NCBI GenBank assembly: GCA_905612315.1
Contig: CAJQSL010000034.1
Coordinates: 1 to 51,193 of the forward strand
Direction of reading: 5' to 3'
Length of the DNA: 51,193 nt
Source of the DNA: an uncultured Francisellaceae bacterium
Lineage (GTDB): Bacteria > Pseudomonadota > Gammaproteobacteria > Francisellales > CACEW01
In this document: in pieces, positions 1-8,501 of the stretch
Position numbering within the stretch: the first letter of the stretch is position 1
How the letters are laid out: each line of letters opens with the position of its first letter
Position numbers and translations under genes: made by a program
The notes under the pieces: generated by a model
What the model saw: the letters and a program-made list of their open reading frames with translations, nothing else
Told to the model about the DNA's origin: nothing
Database searches by the model: none

Positions 1-96
1 GGCTAGGATGCCAAGAACCAAACCTTGGCCTAATTTGGAATATTCTATAAATAATAAAAAATATCCATGCTTTAGGAGTATCCAGACTCTCAAATA

Positions 97-231
97 ACTA
101 CCTATTAAAAGTACTCTCAAAAAACTACCTATTAAAAGTACTCTCAAATAACTACCTATTAAAAGTACTCTCAAAAAACTACCTATTAAAAGTACTCTCA
201 AAAAACTACCTATTAAAAGTACTCTCAAAAA
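97..231. repeat. 27-bp tandem repeat, five copies
   Basis: Five consecutive copies of a 27-bp unit begin at 97, 124, 151, 178 and 205, and each contains the core actacctattaaaagtact. The copies are nearly identical, with a/t variation at the junctions. The last copy overlaps the 3' end of the adjacent DUF1338 gene and encodes its final residues ESTFNR and its TAG stop. The unit is a multiple of three, so each extra copy repeats the same C-terminal codons and stop downstream of the working stop. It looks like slippage amplification of the gene end. Confidence 0.9.
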
Positions 232-1033
232 TCTTATCCGCATTATCCGCGACAAATCCATTAAACAACTCTCCTGCACCCCCATCTTTGCCTGGCATCT
301 CAAAGCGTTGCGCGAATTCATAAAAGCAGCGCGGTACTTCATAAACTCCTTGTTTAAACTCAACTTTAGCAGTATCTGCCATAGTACTAGATTGTGCCAA
401 AAAGCACTCCGGGCCTCCTTTGATTAAACCCCCAGCATCATTAAGCTTAAAGTTATTATCTAATAAAAAGTCGTTTAGAGCCTTTAGATCTTTAAATTTA
501 GTTAAATGATTAACACTAACTGTGAAATGATTCGCAATTAACCCCCAGGCATATAACCAGGATGCGTACTCGGATCTTGCAGCTAAACTTTTATAGACAT
601 CATAATCTTTAACCCAGGGAGCACCGCATAACACCCTACTTTCCAAAGGGTTTATAGATGCATCAAATATTTGAGTTAAATTTTCAGTAAAAATATCGTT
701 AAAGATATCTTTGATATCTGAATCCATTTCATCTGTGCATAATTCACTTATAAACACTTTGGGGGATGTGTTTCCCTCTACTTCCAAATGCAATGCATTT
801 AGCTTTTTAGCTTCAAAGCGATAATTTTCAATCTTTTTATAGCCTAAATCTTCAAAAACTACTGCTAAATCTTTAATCCCAAAACCAGGCAAATCACAGG
901 TGCGAAGTGCGATATGATCATTAACAATGTTATTCTCGCCATGATCTTTTAAAAGCTTGTGTATTCTGGCAGCACTTGGGGTTAATTTTGAATAATTTTG
1001 CCAAAGTTTTTCGAATATTCTTGCTACTGCCAT
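206..1033 (-). CDS. DUF1338 / HglS-like non-heme Fe(II) enzyme, copy 1
   Basis: This 275-aa protein belongs to the DUF1338 family (PF07063), whose characterised member HglS is a 2-oxoadipate dioxygenase/decarboxylase that makes D-2-hydroxyglutarate in lysine breakdown. The family's metal ligands are two His and one Glu. Here they correspond by motif to H40 (NDHIALRT), H169 (ANHFTVSVNHL) and E239 (FYEFAQR). The start is ATG with an upstream AAGG. The gene lies 29 bp downstream of a second DUF1338 gene on the same strand, so the two are probably co-transcribed. Its last codons lie in a tandem repeat. Family assignment is firm. The substrate is not, because no other lysine-catabolism gene is visible nearby. 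Confidence 0.85.
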   Translation of the reverse strand: MAVARIFEKLWQNYSKLTPSAARIHKLLKDHGENNIVNDHIALRTCDLPGFGIKDLAVVFEDLGYKKIENYRFEAKKLNALHLEVEGNTSPKVFISELCTDEMDSDIKDIFNDIFTENLTQIFDASINPLESRVLCGAPWVKDYDVYKSLAARSEYASWLYAWGLIANHFTVSVNHLTKFKDLKALNDFLLDNNFKLNDAGGLIKGGPECFLAQSSTMADTAKVEFKQGVYEVPRCFYEFAQRFEMPGKDGGAGELFNGFVADNADKIFESTFNR

Positions 1034-1062
1034 GATTTACCTTAAGTTTTGTTTTTATTTAA

Positions 1063-2016
1063 TTATGATTTATTGCAAGTTTCAGACTTATTACAATCTA
1101 TTTTAGTATCTTTAAACAAAAGCGCTGCTTTATTCTCAGCTTCTGTATGCTCTCTATCTGTACTAGTAAAAAGCTGTTCCGCAGAAGTACTAATAAATTT
1201 ATCAAACTTATCTCCGGTAGAAACTGTTTCACGTTGAGCGAATTCATTAAAACCACCAGGAACAGCTCTAGCCCTTACTCGACCCGCCATACCCTCAAAA
1301 TCAACACCAACTACATCAGCAACGCTGCTAGATTGTAATAACTTTTTATCACTACCGCCTTTAACTACACCGCCATTTTCATGCAACTTTACCCCGTTAT
1401 CAGAAATAAAATCATTAAGTGTATTTATATCTTTAAATCTAGCTAATTCATTAACATCAACTGTAAAATGATTTGGCACAAATCCATGAGTATAAAACCA
1501 AGCAGCGTATTCTGATATATCAGCTATTTTTTCATATTGTGTATATGATTTACTCCATGGCGCACCCCAAGTTGCTACATCATGTGGATTGTAATTAGCA
1601 AAACTCCCTATACATGATAAAAACTGCGCCTGAAACCAATATGGATAATCATCCATATTCAGCTGGCTTATAAATATTTTGGGTAAATTATTAACCTGAT
1701 TCGCCAACGCCTTAGTTGGTGCTAAATGCACAGCTTCCATATCTTTATTAGAAAAGTTATAAGATCCTTTTATTTCATAGCCATTTTGAAGAAAAGGATT
1801 TGCTAATCTTGTAATTCCTGTTTCTTTATAACCTACGCTTCTTAAGGATATATGATCAGTTTTAACAAAAGTCTCGCCGGCAGAATGTAATAACTTTCGA
1901 ACCTTTAGCGCACTTGGGGTTATTTTTAAATGAGCATCCCAAAGTTTATCAAATAAATTATAGTGGATTTTTTTTTGTTTAATTGCTTGTTTAGTTGCTA
2001 GTTGAAGCGCTGACAC
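1063..2016 (-). CDS. DUF1338 / HglS-like non-heme Fe(II) enzyme, copy 2
   Basis: This 317-aa paralogue of the next gene keeps the same putative Fe(II) ligand motifs: His in KTDHISLRS, His in PNHFTVDVNEL and Glu in FNEFAQRE. It is longer at both ends, with a basic N-terminal extension and a polar C-terminal tail ending in KSETCNKS. The start is GTG, supported by AGGAG nine bases upstream. It is the first gene of a likely two-gene operon. A TATAAT-like -10 (minus strand, 2059-2064) lies upstream without a convincing -35. The copies have diverged substantially, so this is not a recent duplication, and both keep the active-site residues. 2-oxoacid dioxygenase activity is inferred from the family only. 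Confidence 0.85.
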   Translation of the reverse strand: MSALQLATKQAIKQKKIHYNLFDKLWDAHLKITPSALKVRKLLHSAGETFVKTDHISLRSVGYKETGITRLANPFLQNGYEIKGSYNFSNKDMEAVHLAPTKALANQVNNLPKIFISQLNMDDYPYWFQAQFLSCIGSFANYNPHDVATWGAPWSKSYTQYEKIADISEYAAWFYTHGFVPNHFTVDVNELARFKDINTLNDFISDNGVKLHENGGVVKGGSDKKLLQSSSVADVVGVDFEGMAGRVRARAVPGGFNEFAQRETVSTGDKFDKFISTSAEQLFTSTDREHTEAENKAALLFKDTKIDCNKSETCNKS

Positions 2017-2083
2017 CTAAGTTTACTCCTGTTTATTATTGTAATTATTTGGCATAAGATTATATATAGGTTAATTTACAAAA

Positions 2084-2584
2084 TCACTTTATTTTTAACT
2101 TAATACCCCCACTTTTACTGATGCTTATCTGATATATCTTTTGCGATTTTTTATCAGATTTATCAATTAAATCAAAGTGCCCATTAGTTACCCAAATTCC
2201 ATCTGTAGCATCAAATACTAATTTGTCTGATAATCCAAACCCATGAAAATTTAGGGTTAGATATTTAGGAGGTTTATCTAATTTGTTAATATATATGTTT
2301 TTTTGATCCGTATAATTATCTATATCTTCTGATCTTATTAAAATCATTCCACCTGACCATAAAATATTTTTAGGCAAAACTATTAAACTAGAATTAGATG
2401 CTATAGATAAATTTTTAGCTTGTTTTAAAAAGCTAGTTAATGCATTGATATAGTTTTCTAATTCAATCTTATGAGCAACATTTGAAAAACTTGTTAATGC
2501 AAATACACTCAAAATGCTAACTAATAACATTGATATTAAAACTTCTAGTAAGGTAAAACCGCTGTTTTTTCTAATCTTTAGCAT
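2084..2584 (-). CDS. GspH/FimT-type pseudopilin
   Basis: This 166-aa protein has a textbook type IV prepilin N-terminus: a short basic leader, then G|FTLLEVLIS with Glu at +5 and a hydrophobic helix of about 20 residues. A prepilin peptidase should cleave after the Gly. The globular part has features seen in FimT/GspH minor pilins (FDATDGIWVTNGHF, and a C-terminal ISKSGGIKLK strand). Such proteins prime pilus or pseudopilus assembly at the inner membrane. No other pilus or type II secretion gene is nearby, so it is an orphan minor pilin, as fimT often is. No clear Shine-Dalgarno precedes the ATG. The choice between FimT and GspH is uncertain. Confidence 0.8.
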   Translation of the reverse strand: MLKIRKNSGFTLLEVLISMLLVSILSVFALTSFSNVAHKIELENYINALTSFLKQAKNLSIASNSSLIVLPKNILWSGGMILIRSEDIDNYTDQKNIYINKLDKPPKYLTLNFHGFGLSDKLVFDATDGIWVTNGHFDLIDKSDKKSQKIYQISISKSGGIKLKIK

Positions 2585-2713
2585 GATTTGATTTATATAT
2601 TTATATTATGTTTTTTTAATTTTAAAAACCTAATATATAAAAACTTATGGACTAAAATAAGTTATCACTTAAAATCATTTAAAATAAAAACAATTTACGG
2701 AGTGTACCAAATC

Positions 2714-3094
2714 ATGCTAAACGAACGTTATACCGCCCAAAATCATACTAAAATCAGAGAACATATCAAAAAAACTGGCGCCTTTGATCTTCTGAACAAT
2801 GTTTTATTTATAGGAATAGGCTGTTGCATGACTGCAATCGGAAGCTATGACTATGACCAAAACTGCGGTCCTAATTCAATAAATACTACTAAAGCATTTC
2901 TAACTTTATTTTCTTTAGGTGCTAGTGCAAGCATAATTTATCAATATTATATGCATAAAAAAGTAATGCAAAATTTTAACAAAAACTATGATTTATCTGA
3001 TCCTGGAACATCTTCAACCACTTTTAATAAGCTATCACGGCAGCTTAATCCTGGATCTGACGCTGAAAGACGACGTGAGTATGAGGAGCTATAG
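2714..3094 (+). CDS. small two-helix membrane protein, unknown function
   Basis: I do not recognise this protein. The start at ATG 2714 (126 aa) is preferred over an upstream in-frame start at 2588, because GGAG lies 11 bases before it and the extra N-terminus looks like translated AT-rich intergenic sequence. It has two predicted membrane segments, around NNVLFIGIGCCMTAIGSY and TKAFLTLFSLGASASIIYQYY, joined by a short acidic loop with one Cys. A polar, charged C-terminal tail of about 45 residues follows (ending DAERRREYEEL). It overlaps the convergent mltA gene by 6 bp at the 3' end. Nothing indicates a partner. Confidence 0.6.
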   Translation: MLNERYTAQNHTKIREHIKKTGAFDLLNNVLFIGIGCCMTAIGSYDYDQNCGPNSINTTKAFLTLFSLGASASIIYQYYMHKKVMQNFNKNYDLSDPGTSSTTFNKLSRQLNPGSDAERRREYEEL

Positions 3095-4282
3095 CCTAAC
3101 TCCTTTAGGAATTAGCATCCAGTATTTGCCTTTGGAATTCATGTGACCAGCTAAGAATTTAGCTTCTTTACCCATGCCCCAAAACACATCCCCACGCACG
3201 GGGCCTTTTATAGCGCCCCCGGTATCTTGCGCTACCATAAGCTGATTAAAAGCAATCCCTGCAACCGTGTGGCCGTTATCTAACTTAGGTAATCTAGTGC
3301 TTAACCATAATAAAGATCCTAGCGGCACATAACTCTTATCAACAGCTAAAGAATGTTTCGCGGTTAAAGGTAAACCCTGTGCGCCATTAGGAGTTTTTTG
3401 AGATAGAACTTTAAAAAACACAAAAGATGGATTTAAATTCATAACCCTTTGCCGATCTTTAGGGTGAGATTTTAACCAAGCAACAATGCTTTGCATGGAT
3501 ATTTTAGTCTTTGGAATATCACCACTTTCAACCAAATATTTTCCAATTGCATAATACGGATGGCCATTTTGGCCATTATAACCTAGTAATAAGCTCTTTT
3601 TATTTGGTAACACAATAGTTCCAGAACCTTGGATCTGTAAAAAAAACCTATCGACTTTACTCTCAACCCAAGCTAATACTTTTGCATTTTTTAACATAGG
3701 ACCTTTAGAAATAGCGGCTCTATCTGGCAGTTGGTAATAGCCTCCATGAGAGTTTTTCATTCTATAGGATTTAGTGCCGTTCATCCTGCTATTAACGTCT
3801 CCTAAGTCAATCTTCTTTAACATTTTAGGCCTGGCATATATTGGCACATCAAACTTATTAGTGCGCGTTAAACTTCCTAGAATACTGGGTTGATAGTAGC
3901 CGGTAAATACTCCTGTATAATTTAATTTTGCACCATTTTCTGAATCTAATATTAAATAAGGCTTATAATTATTTAGTATAAATTGTTTTATATTTGAGTT
4001 TGTAAGATTATTAAAAGCTTTAACTTTCTTGCAAGTGTTTAAATAATTTTTTTGATACCTTATATCCGATGGGTAAGAATGATATCTAGCACGCCTTAAT
4101 AAATCAGAACAAGATAATTTAAGTGCATTTATTGCTCCTACCATATTAGTTTTACCAAAATCTGGTAGGTCACTAAAGCTTGACTTTTTTAGCTTTAAAG
4201 CCATGACAGGAGATATTATAAAACATGACATCAACATGGCGGATAAGACATAAGAAAAACTTTTATAATTATATTTTAACAA
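3089..4282 (-). CDS. mltA: membrane-bound lytic murein transglycosylase A
   Basis: This 397-aa MltA-family enzyme cleaves the MurNAc-GlcNAc bond of peptidoglycan to give 1,6-anhydromuropeptides in the periplasm. The MltA domain carries GVFTGYYQP and FFLQIQGSG. The C-terminal 3D domain carries VAQDTGGAIKGPVRGDVFWG, in which D353 matches the catalytic Asp of E. coli MltA. The start appears to be TTG (after GAGAG), because this gives a complete signal peptide with a basic N-terminus and a hydrophobic core to about residue 28. There is a weak lipobox-like LMSC at 17-20, but the hydrophobic run continues past it. Its products feed the AnmK/MurQ recycling steps encoded further along. Confidence 0.92.
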   Translation of the reverse strand: MLKYNYKSFSYVLSAMLMSCFIISPVMALKLKKSSFSDLPDFGKTNMVGAINALKLSCSDLLRRARYHSYPSDIRYQKNYLNTCKKVKAFNNLTNSNIKQFILNNYKPYLILDSENGAKLNYTGVFTGYYQPSILGSLTRTNKFDVPIYARPKMLKKIDLGDVNSRMNGTKSYRMKNSHGGYYQLPDRAAISKGPMLKNAKVLAWVESKVDRFFLQIQGSGTIVLPNKKSLLLGYNGQNGHPYYAIGKYLVESGDIPKTKISMQSIVAWLKSHPKDRQRVMNLNPSFVFFKVLSQKTPNGAQGLPLTAKHSLAVDKSYVPLGSLLWLSTRLPKLDNGHTVAGIAFNQLMVAQDTGGAIKGPVRGDVFWGMGKEAKFLAGHMNSKGKYWMLIPKGVRL

Positions 4283-4361
4283 AATTCTCTCTCAAATTTA
4301 AAATTACAGTATATAATATCTAAAGATAATAGCTAAGAATAATAAGAAGAAGAATAAAATT

Positions 4362-5123
4362 ATGCGTTTTTTTGAATTAAGAGATACTGAAACTTTGTTA
4401 TCTACTTATGGAATAATTCTACAAAGTACAAATATATCCGAAATGCAACAAATGATTTCTACACCAAGAATTCCAGATCCAGACCTAGTGTATGAAGTTG
4501 TAGTTACAATGGAAATCCCTTTTGCCACCTCAAACCCTGTTCAAATTGGCACCGGGATAACTGGCGCATTATGGAATGTTAAAGCTGATGATGATCTACA
4601 GGATATCATGGAAAGGATAGCTCAAATATCCAAACAAATATCCGGCTCAATGCTAGATGGCGCTGGGCGAAATATGGGAATAAGAACAAATGTAAACCCG
4701 ACAAGACTAGACCCTAAACTTACCGAAGACCGGTGGTCAGATATAGTACTTCTTATTCAGGGAAAACTTCCTCAAATGGAGCTTGAAGATATTTCATCAA
4801 ATGTAACAAGATGCCTAGACTCTCATATAAGAGATGAAGATCCAGAGCTAAGTGAGGATAGTAATTGCTCTATTTGCCTTGAAGATTTTACCCAAGAACC
4901 TGCGCCTCACAAGAATTCACGATTAAAAATCCCCTGTGAACACATCTTTCACTATCAATGTTTAGCACAGTGGATGATAGAGCAGTCTCAGGCAAACTCT
5001 TTACCAAAATCTAGTACTAGCATTATGGCAACTTGCCCTATTTGTAGGTTCCAGTTATTAGGTGAAGAGCCTAAAGAAGAGCCTGAAGAAGATGCTTTTT
5101 CTCAAATGAACAGTATAGATTAA
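4362..5123 (+). CDS. RING-H2 finger protein, candidate E3 ubiquitin ligase effector
   Basis: This 253-aa protein contains a complete RING-H2 zinc finger at about 169-228. The ligands are C169, C172, C192, H194, H197, C200, C225 and C228, with the usual CSIC, CEHIFHYQC and CPICR patterns and a Trp (W204) at the position that contacts E2 enzymes. RING-H2 domains are eukaryotic E2-binding E3 ligase modules, and bacteria that carry them are usually host-associated. The N-terminal 150 residues are unrecognised and polar. The last 25 residues are Glu-rich (EEPKEEPEED), resembling the E-block of Dot/Icm-secreted effectors. There is no signal peptide or membrane helix. A single-gene unit between mltA and accB. 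Ligase activity and secretion are inferred. Confidence 0.85.
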   Translation: MRFFELRDTETLLSTYGIILQSTNISEMQQMISTPRIPDPDLVYEVVVTMEIPFATSNPVQIGTGITGALWNVKADDDLQDIMERIAQISKQISGSMLDGAGRNMGIRTNVNPTRLDPKLTEDRWSDIVLLIQGKLPQMELEDISSNVTRCLDSHIRDEDPELSEDSNCSICLEDFTQEPAPHKNSRLKIPCEHIFHYQCLAQWMIEQSQANSLPKSSTSIMATCPICRFQLLGEEPKEEPEEDAFSQMNSID

Positions 5124-5267
5124 AGGCATTAGCAATTATGCTAGACAAATATCACAAACTAATGCAAAATATCCAATCAATGTTCACTATATAATGATAA
5201 ATGAACTAGAATAAAACTGAATCAAGTTAAACACTATGTCACTAAACAATTTATAAAGGGCGCCTTT

Positions 5268-5723
5268 ATGGAAATTAATATCAAGCAAATAAAAGAACTA
5301 ATAAAACTTGTAGAGACTTCAGATAAAGTTAATGAACTTGAAGTGTGTGAAAAAGATAAGTCAATAAGAGTAAAGTGTGACATTAAAATGGTATCTTCGC
5401 AAGTACAAGTTCCAACTACTGCTCCAGCTGCTATTCCGAACTTAGCTCCAGGCGAAGACAAAACAAAATCACCTGAGCATGCGCCGGGCTTTAAGGTAAA
5501 ATCACCAATGGTCGGAACTTATTATTCAGCAGCATCACCTGAAGCAAAGCCTTTTATTAAAGTTGGTGGCACAGTTAATAAAGGCGATACTCTTTGCATA
5601 ATTGAAGCTATGAAGATAATGAACCAAATTGAATCCGAGGTATCTGGCACAGTTAAAGAGATTCTCATAAAAGATTCTGAGCCAGTAGAGTTTGATCAAG
5701 TTATTATAATTATTGAAGAATAA
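5268..5723 (+). CDS. accB: acetyl-CoA carboxylase biotin carboxyl carrier protein
   Basis: AccB carries the biotin that shuttles carboxyl groups in the first step of fatty acid synthesis. The 151-aa length is close to the E. coli protein. An N-terminal region of about 45 residues is followed by a Pro/Ala-rich linker and then the biotinyl domain (about 76-151) with the EAMKIMN motif. K116 is the biotin attachment site, and the thumb-type segment [11 protein letters not shown] is present. AAAGGG precedes the ATG. accC follows after 4 bp, the standard accBC operon. A TATAAT hexamer at 5190-5195 may be part of the operon promoter, but has no convincing -35. Confidence 0.97.
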   Translation: MEINIKQIKELIKLVETSDKVNELEVCEKDKSIRVKCDIKMVSSQVQVPTTAPAAIPNLAPGEDKTKSPEHAPGFKVKSPMVGTYYSAASPEAKPFIKVGGTVNKGDTLCIIEAMKIMNQIESEVSGTVKEILIKDSEPVEFDQVIIIIEE

Positions 5724-5727
5724 AATC

Positions 5728-7074
5728 ATGTTTAAAAAAGTACTTATAGCTAACCGTGGAGAAATTGCTCTTCGAGTATTACGCGCTTGTCGTGAATTAC
5801 GCATAAAAGCTGTCGCTGTTCACTCAACAATTGACAAAAACCTAAAGCACGTGCGCCTTGCTGATGAATCCGTTTGCATTGGCCCTGCTAATTCTACTGA
5901 AAGCTACTTAAATATTCCTGCTATTATTGCTGCAGCTGAAGTAACCCAAAGTGATGCAATTCATCCAGGATATGGTTTTTTAGCTGAAAATGCTGATTTT
6001 GCAGAACAAGTTGAAGATAGTGGTTTTGAATTTATTGGCCCTCGCCCTGAAAGTATAAGGATAATGGGTGATAAAGTATCTGCCATCGATACTATGACAA
6101 AAGCTGGAGTGCCTTGTGTTCCTGGATCTGGCGGCCCTCTTCCAAGTGATAAAAATAAAAATTCTGAAATTGCTAAAAAAATTGGTTATCCGGTGATTAT
6201 TAAAGCTGCCGCAGGCGGCGGTGGTCGCGGTATGCGAGTTGTAAGATCTGAAGATAATTTAATTCAATCTATTGCCATGACCAAAGCTGAAGCGAAAGCG
6301 GCTTTTGGTTCAGATGTTGTCTATATGGAAAAATTTCTAGAAGACCCAAGACACATTGAAATTCAAGTTTTAGGTGATGGTAAAGGTGGCGCGATTCACC
6401 TTGGTGAGCGTGACTGCTCCATGCAAAGGCGTCATCAAAAAGTTCTTGAAGAAGCTCCTGCTGTTGGAATTACAGATAAGCAACGTGAACAAATTGGTAA
6501 AGTATGTGTAAAAGCCTGTAAAAACATGAAATATAGGGGCGCTGGCACATTTGAATTTCTATATGAAAATAAAGAATTTTACTTTATAGAGATGAACACT
6601 CGGGTTCAGGTTGAACACCCTGTTACCGAATTAGTAACTGGCGTTGATATTATAAAAGAGCAATTAAGAATTGCATCTGGAGAGACCTGTACTTACAAGC
6701 AATCTGATATCAAAATTAAAGGCCATGCGATTGAGTGCAGAATAAATGCAGAAGATCCTGAAAATTTTATTCCTTGCCCGGGTAAAATTGACTTTTATCA
6801 TGCACCCGGCGGCCCTGGAATTCGGGTAGATGCGCATATTTACTCAAGTTATGTTGTTCCTCCTAATTATGATTCAATGATAGCTAAGATTATATCTTTT
6901 GGTAGAACACGTGAAGCATCTATTGCCAGAATGCAAAATGCTCTACAAGAGATGGTTCTTGAAGGGATAAAAAACAATAAACCTTTACAGCAAAAGATTT
7001 TAGCGGATAAAGGCTTTCAAAAAGGTGGGACCAATATTCACTATCTAGAAAAGATGTTAAGCGCTAATAAATAA
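5728..7074 (+). CDS. accC: acetyl-CoA carboxylase biotin carboxylase subunit
   Basis: AccC carboxylates the biotin on AccB using ATP and bicarbonate. The 448-aa protein matches the E. coli length when started at ATG 5728 ([14 protein letters not shown]). An upstream in-frame TTG inside the end of accB is less likely. ATP-grasp features are clear: the Gly-rich loop [36 protein letters not shown] and the [16 protein letters not shown] active-site stretch. It is translationally coupled to accB, with a 4-bp gap and GAAGAA at the end of accB as a possible ribosome site. Its stop codon lies in the first copy of a 7-bp tandem repeat. Confidence 0.98.
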   Translation: MFKKVLIANRGEIALRVLRACRELRIKAVAVHSTIDKNLKHVRLADESVCIGPANSTESYLNIPAIIAAAEVTQSDAIHPGYGFLAENADFAEQVEDSGFEFIGPRPESIRIMGDKVSAIDTMTKAGVPCVPGSGGPLPSDKNKNSEIAKKIGYPVIIKAAAGGGGRGMRVVRSEDNLIQSIAMTKAEAKAAFGSDVVYMEKFLEDPRHIEIQVLGDGKGGAIHLGERDCSMQRRHQKVLEEAPAVGITDKQREQIGKVCVKACKNMKYRGAGTFEFLYENKEFYFIEMNTRVQVEHPVTELVTGVDIIKEQLRIASGETCTYKQSDIKIKGHAIECRINAEDPENFIPCPGKIDFYHAPGGPGIRVDAHIYSSYVVPPNYDSMIAKIISFGRTREASIARMQNALQEMVLEGIKNNKPLQQKILADKGFQKGGTNIHYLEKMLSANK

Positions 7075-7113
7075 TTGGTAATTGGTAATTGGTAATTGGT
7101 AATTGGTAATTGG
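7072..7113. repeat. 7-bp tandem repeat (taattgg), six copies
   Basis: Six perfect copies of taattgg begin at the accC stop codon and run into the intergenic space. The repeat is downstream of coding sequence and about 70 bp before the next start. A change in copy number would alter only spacing and would not shift accC out of frame. Confidence 0.95.
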
Positions 7114-7184
7114 TAAAAATTTTAAAAAAAATTAATGCTATAATTAAAATATAAGCTTTTAATTATTTTAAAAAGGATTTTATT

Positions 7185-8051
7185 ATGAGATTATCAATGT
7201 TAACTGCGTCTATTCTTTTGTTATGCCCTTTAATTAGTATGGCAGCTGTAACAAAAGAGGCATCCAAGACAGCAACAAAAGAGGTATCCAAGACAGCAAC
7301 AAAAAGCACAAAAATCACTAATGTAATATCAAGTGCAAACAAATGCTTAATACCAGGATATCAAGCCACATATAACTCTTTTATTAATGGGCATAGTTTA
7401 GGAATAATAACCAGAATTGTAAAAGAAAAAGCTAAACCTCATTATAAAATAACATCTCAACTTAAAATAGATAAATTTATTTTTCATGATGTTATTACCC
7501 AAACAAGTGTTGGAAAAATAAGAAATAATAATATCGTTGTACCAAGCTCATTTTCTTTATCAGAGACAAAGAAAAAAGCAAAAGTTAAACCATTAGAGTT
7601 AAATTCATCATTAGATAAACTAAAAGATGATAAATTATCAGCTAGCAAAGATAAAGTTGTAAATGATAGTCTAAGCTACTTATTGCAACTTAGGATGAGT
7701 ATTATAAATGGTAAAATGATTCATGAATTTAAAACTAGAACCGTAAAAGACAGCAAAAAAGATAATAAAATAATATTATCAAGCGCTCATAAACGTGTTG
7801 ACCTAGATATTAAAGGGTCAGATGGTAAAGTCAGTAAAGTTAAAGCTATTAAAGTACACTATAAAGATACTAATGGAGCTCAAGGAAACCTATGGTTAAA
7901 TCCTGCAAAAGCATATGCTATGGTAAAAAATGAAATATTCATGGTTAATCCTAAAAATAAACAAAAAGCTGTATTTATTGAAACGATGATTGACTATGAT
8001 GCTGATTTAACCAAATATGGCTGTTTGATGCACGATATTAAGAAGAAATAG
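7185..8051 (+). CDS. secreted DUF3108-like protein
   Basis: This 288-aa protein has a clear Sec signal peptide (MRLSMLTASILLLCPLISMAA, cleaved near residue 21). The mature part resembles periplasmic DUF3108 proteins: a strand-rich segment starting YQATYNSFINGHSLGIITR, in the manner of outer-membrane-associated lipocalin-like folds. Right after the signal peptide the sequence TKEASKTA/TKEVSKTA is duplicated, from a 24-bp tandem repeat at 7251-7298. The remainder is Lys-rich. The ATG follows AAGGA. There is no function beyond the family resemblance, which I judge moderate. It stands alone between accC and a repeat element. Confidence 0.65.
   Translation: MRLSMLTASILLLCPLISMAAVTKEASKTATKEVSKTATKSTKITNVISSANKCLIPGYQATYNSFINGHSLGIITRIVKEKAKPHYKITSQLKIDKFIFHDVITQTSVGKIRNNNIVVPSSFSLSETKKKAKVKPLELNSSLDKLKDDKLSASKDKVVNDSLSYLLQLRMSIINGKMIHEFKTRTVKDSKKDNKIILSSAHKRVDLDIKGSDGKVSKVKAIKVHYKDTNGAQGNLWLNPAKAYAMVKNEIFMVNPKNKQKAVFIETMIDYDADLTKYGCLMHDIKKK
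7251..7298 (+). repeat. 24-bp coding tandem duplication
   Basis: Two adjacent 24-bp units (7251-7274 and 7275-7298) differ at one base and encode TKEASKTA and TKEVSKTA at the start of the mature secreted protein. The duplication is in frame. Confidence 0.9.
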
Positions 8052-8069
8052 TTATTTCTTCGGGGGGAA

Positions 8070-8112
8070 GGAGATTGCCGCGTCACTTCGTTCCTCGCAA
8101 CGACAGCGGTGG
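8070..8112. repeat. dispersed palindromic repeat, copy A
   Basis: The segment reads gagattgccgcgtcacttcg, then ttcctcgcaacgacagcg. The gattgc...ctcgcaacgac arrangement recurs at 14797, 17811, 29041, 29202 and elsewhere in this window. It lies between a gene end on the plus strand and a gene end on the minus strand, so it may fold and act in termination or mRNA stability. Confidence 0.7.
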
Positions 8113-8179
8113 GTTTTTTATCTATCAAAAGATGTGTGTGCACAGTAGGTCTAGGATGGGGGCATCCGGTATGCGAAAA

Positions 8180-8434
8180 CTACCTACCAAGCAACTTATC
8201 CAATTCTCCAGCACGATTCAAAGCATTAAGATCATCAAAACCGCCGATAGATTTTCCATCAATAAAAATCTGCGGAACAGTTCTACGATTGGATAGCTCA
8301 ATCATTTCTTTTAGCCTCTCAGGATGCTCATCTAGATCAACTTCGCTATACTCTACGCCTTTACCATCTAATAATTTTTTAGCACTATCACAATAATGAC
8401 AATAACCTCGTGTGTAAATTACAACTTCAGCCAT
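8180..8434 (-). CDS. grxC: glutaredoxin 3 family protein
   Basis: An 84-aa glutaredoxin, which reduces disulfides and glutathione-mixed disulfides using GSH in the cytoplasm. The active site is CHYC (in RGYCHYCDSAKK) where E. coli Grx3 has CPYC. The TVPQIFIDG cis-Pro segment and the GGFDDL glutathione-binding turn are both present. AGGAAG lies upstream of the ATG. It lies immediately downstream of the AddB-like gene on the same strand, but with about 67 bp between them. The Pro-to-His change in the active site would be expected to shift the redox potential. Confidence 0.93.
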   Translation of the reverse strand: MAEVVIYTRGYCHYCDSAKKLLDGKGVEYSEVDLDEHPERLKEMIELSNRRTVPQIFIDGKSIGGFDDLNALNRAGELDKLLGR

Positions 8435-8501
8435 GGTGAATCTTCCTAATAGTTTAAATAAAATTTTAGGGCATTTTACCTAATTAAGCAAAGTTATGCA
8501 C

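Noticed and set aside
97..231. Possible CRISPR array
   Set aside because: The five 27-bp units are directly adjacent with no spacers between them, and no cas genes are present.
3089..4282. MltA as a classical lipoprotein with Cys20 lipobox
   Set aside because: The residues LMSC only loosely match a lipobox (Met at -2), and hydrophobic sequence continues to a signal-peptidase-I-like site at about VMA|LK. It is left open, not called.
7072..7113. Phase-variation switch from the 7-bp repeat at accC
   Set aside because: The repeat begins at the stop codon and lies outside any reading frame, so copy number cannot switch a gene on or off by frameshift.
8075..8396. Two overlapping plus-strand open frames over the glutaredoxin gene
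   Set aside because: They are antisense shadows of grxC and the repeat element.
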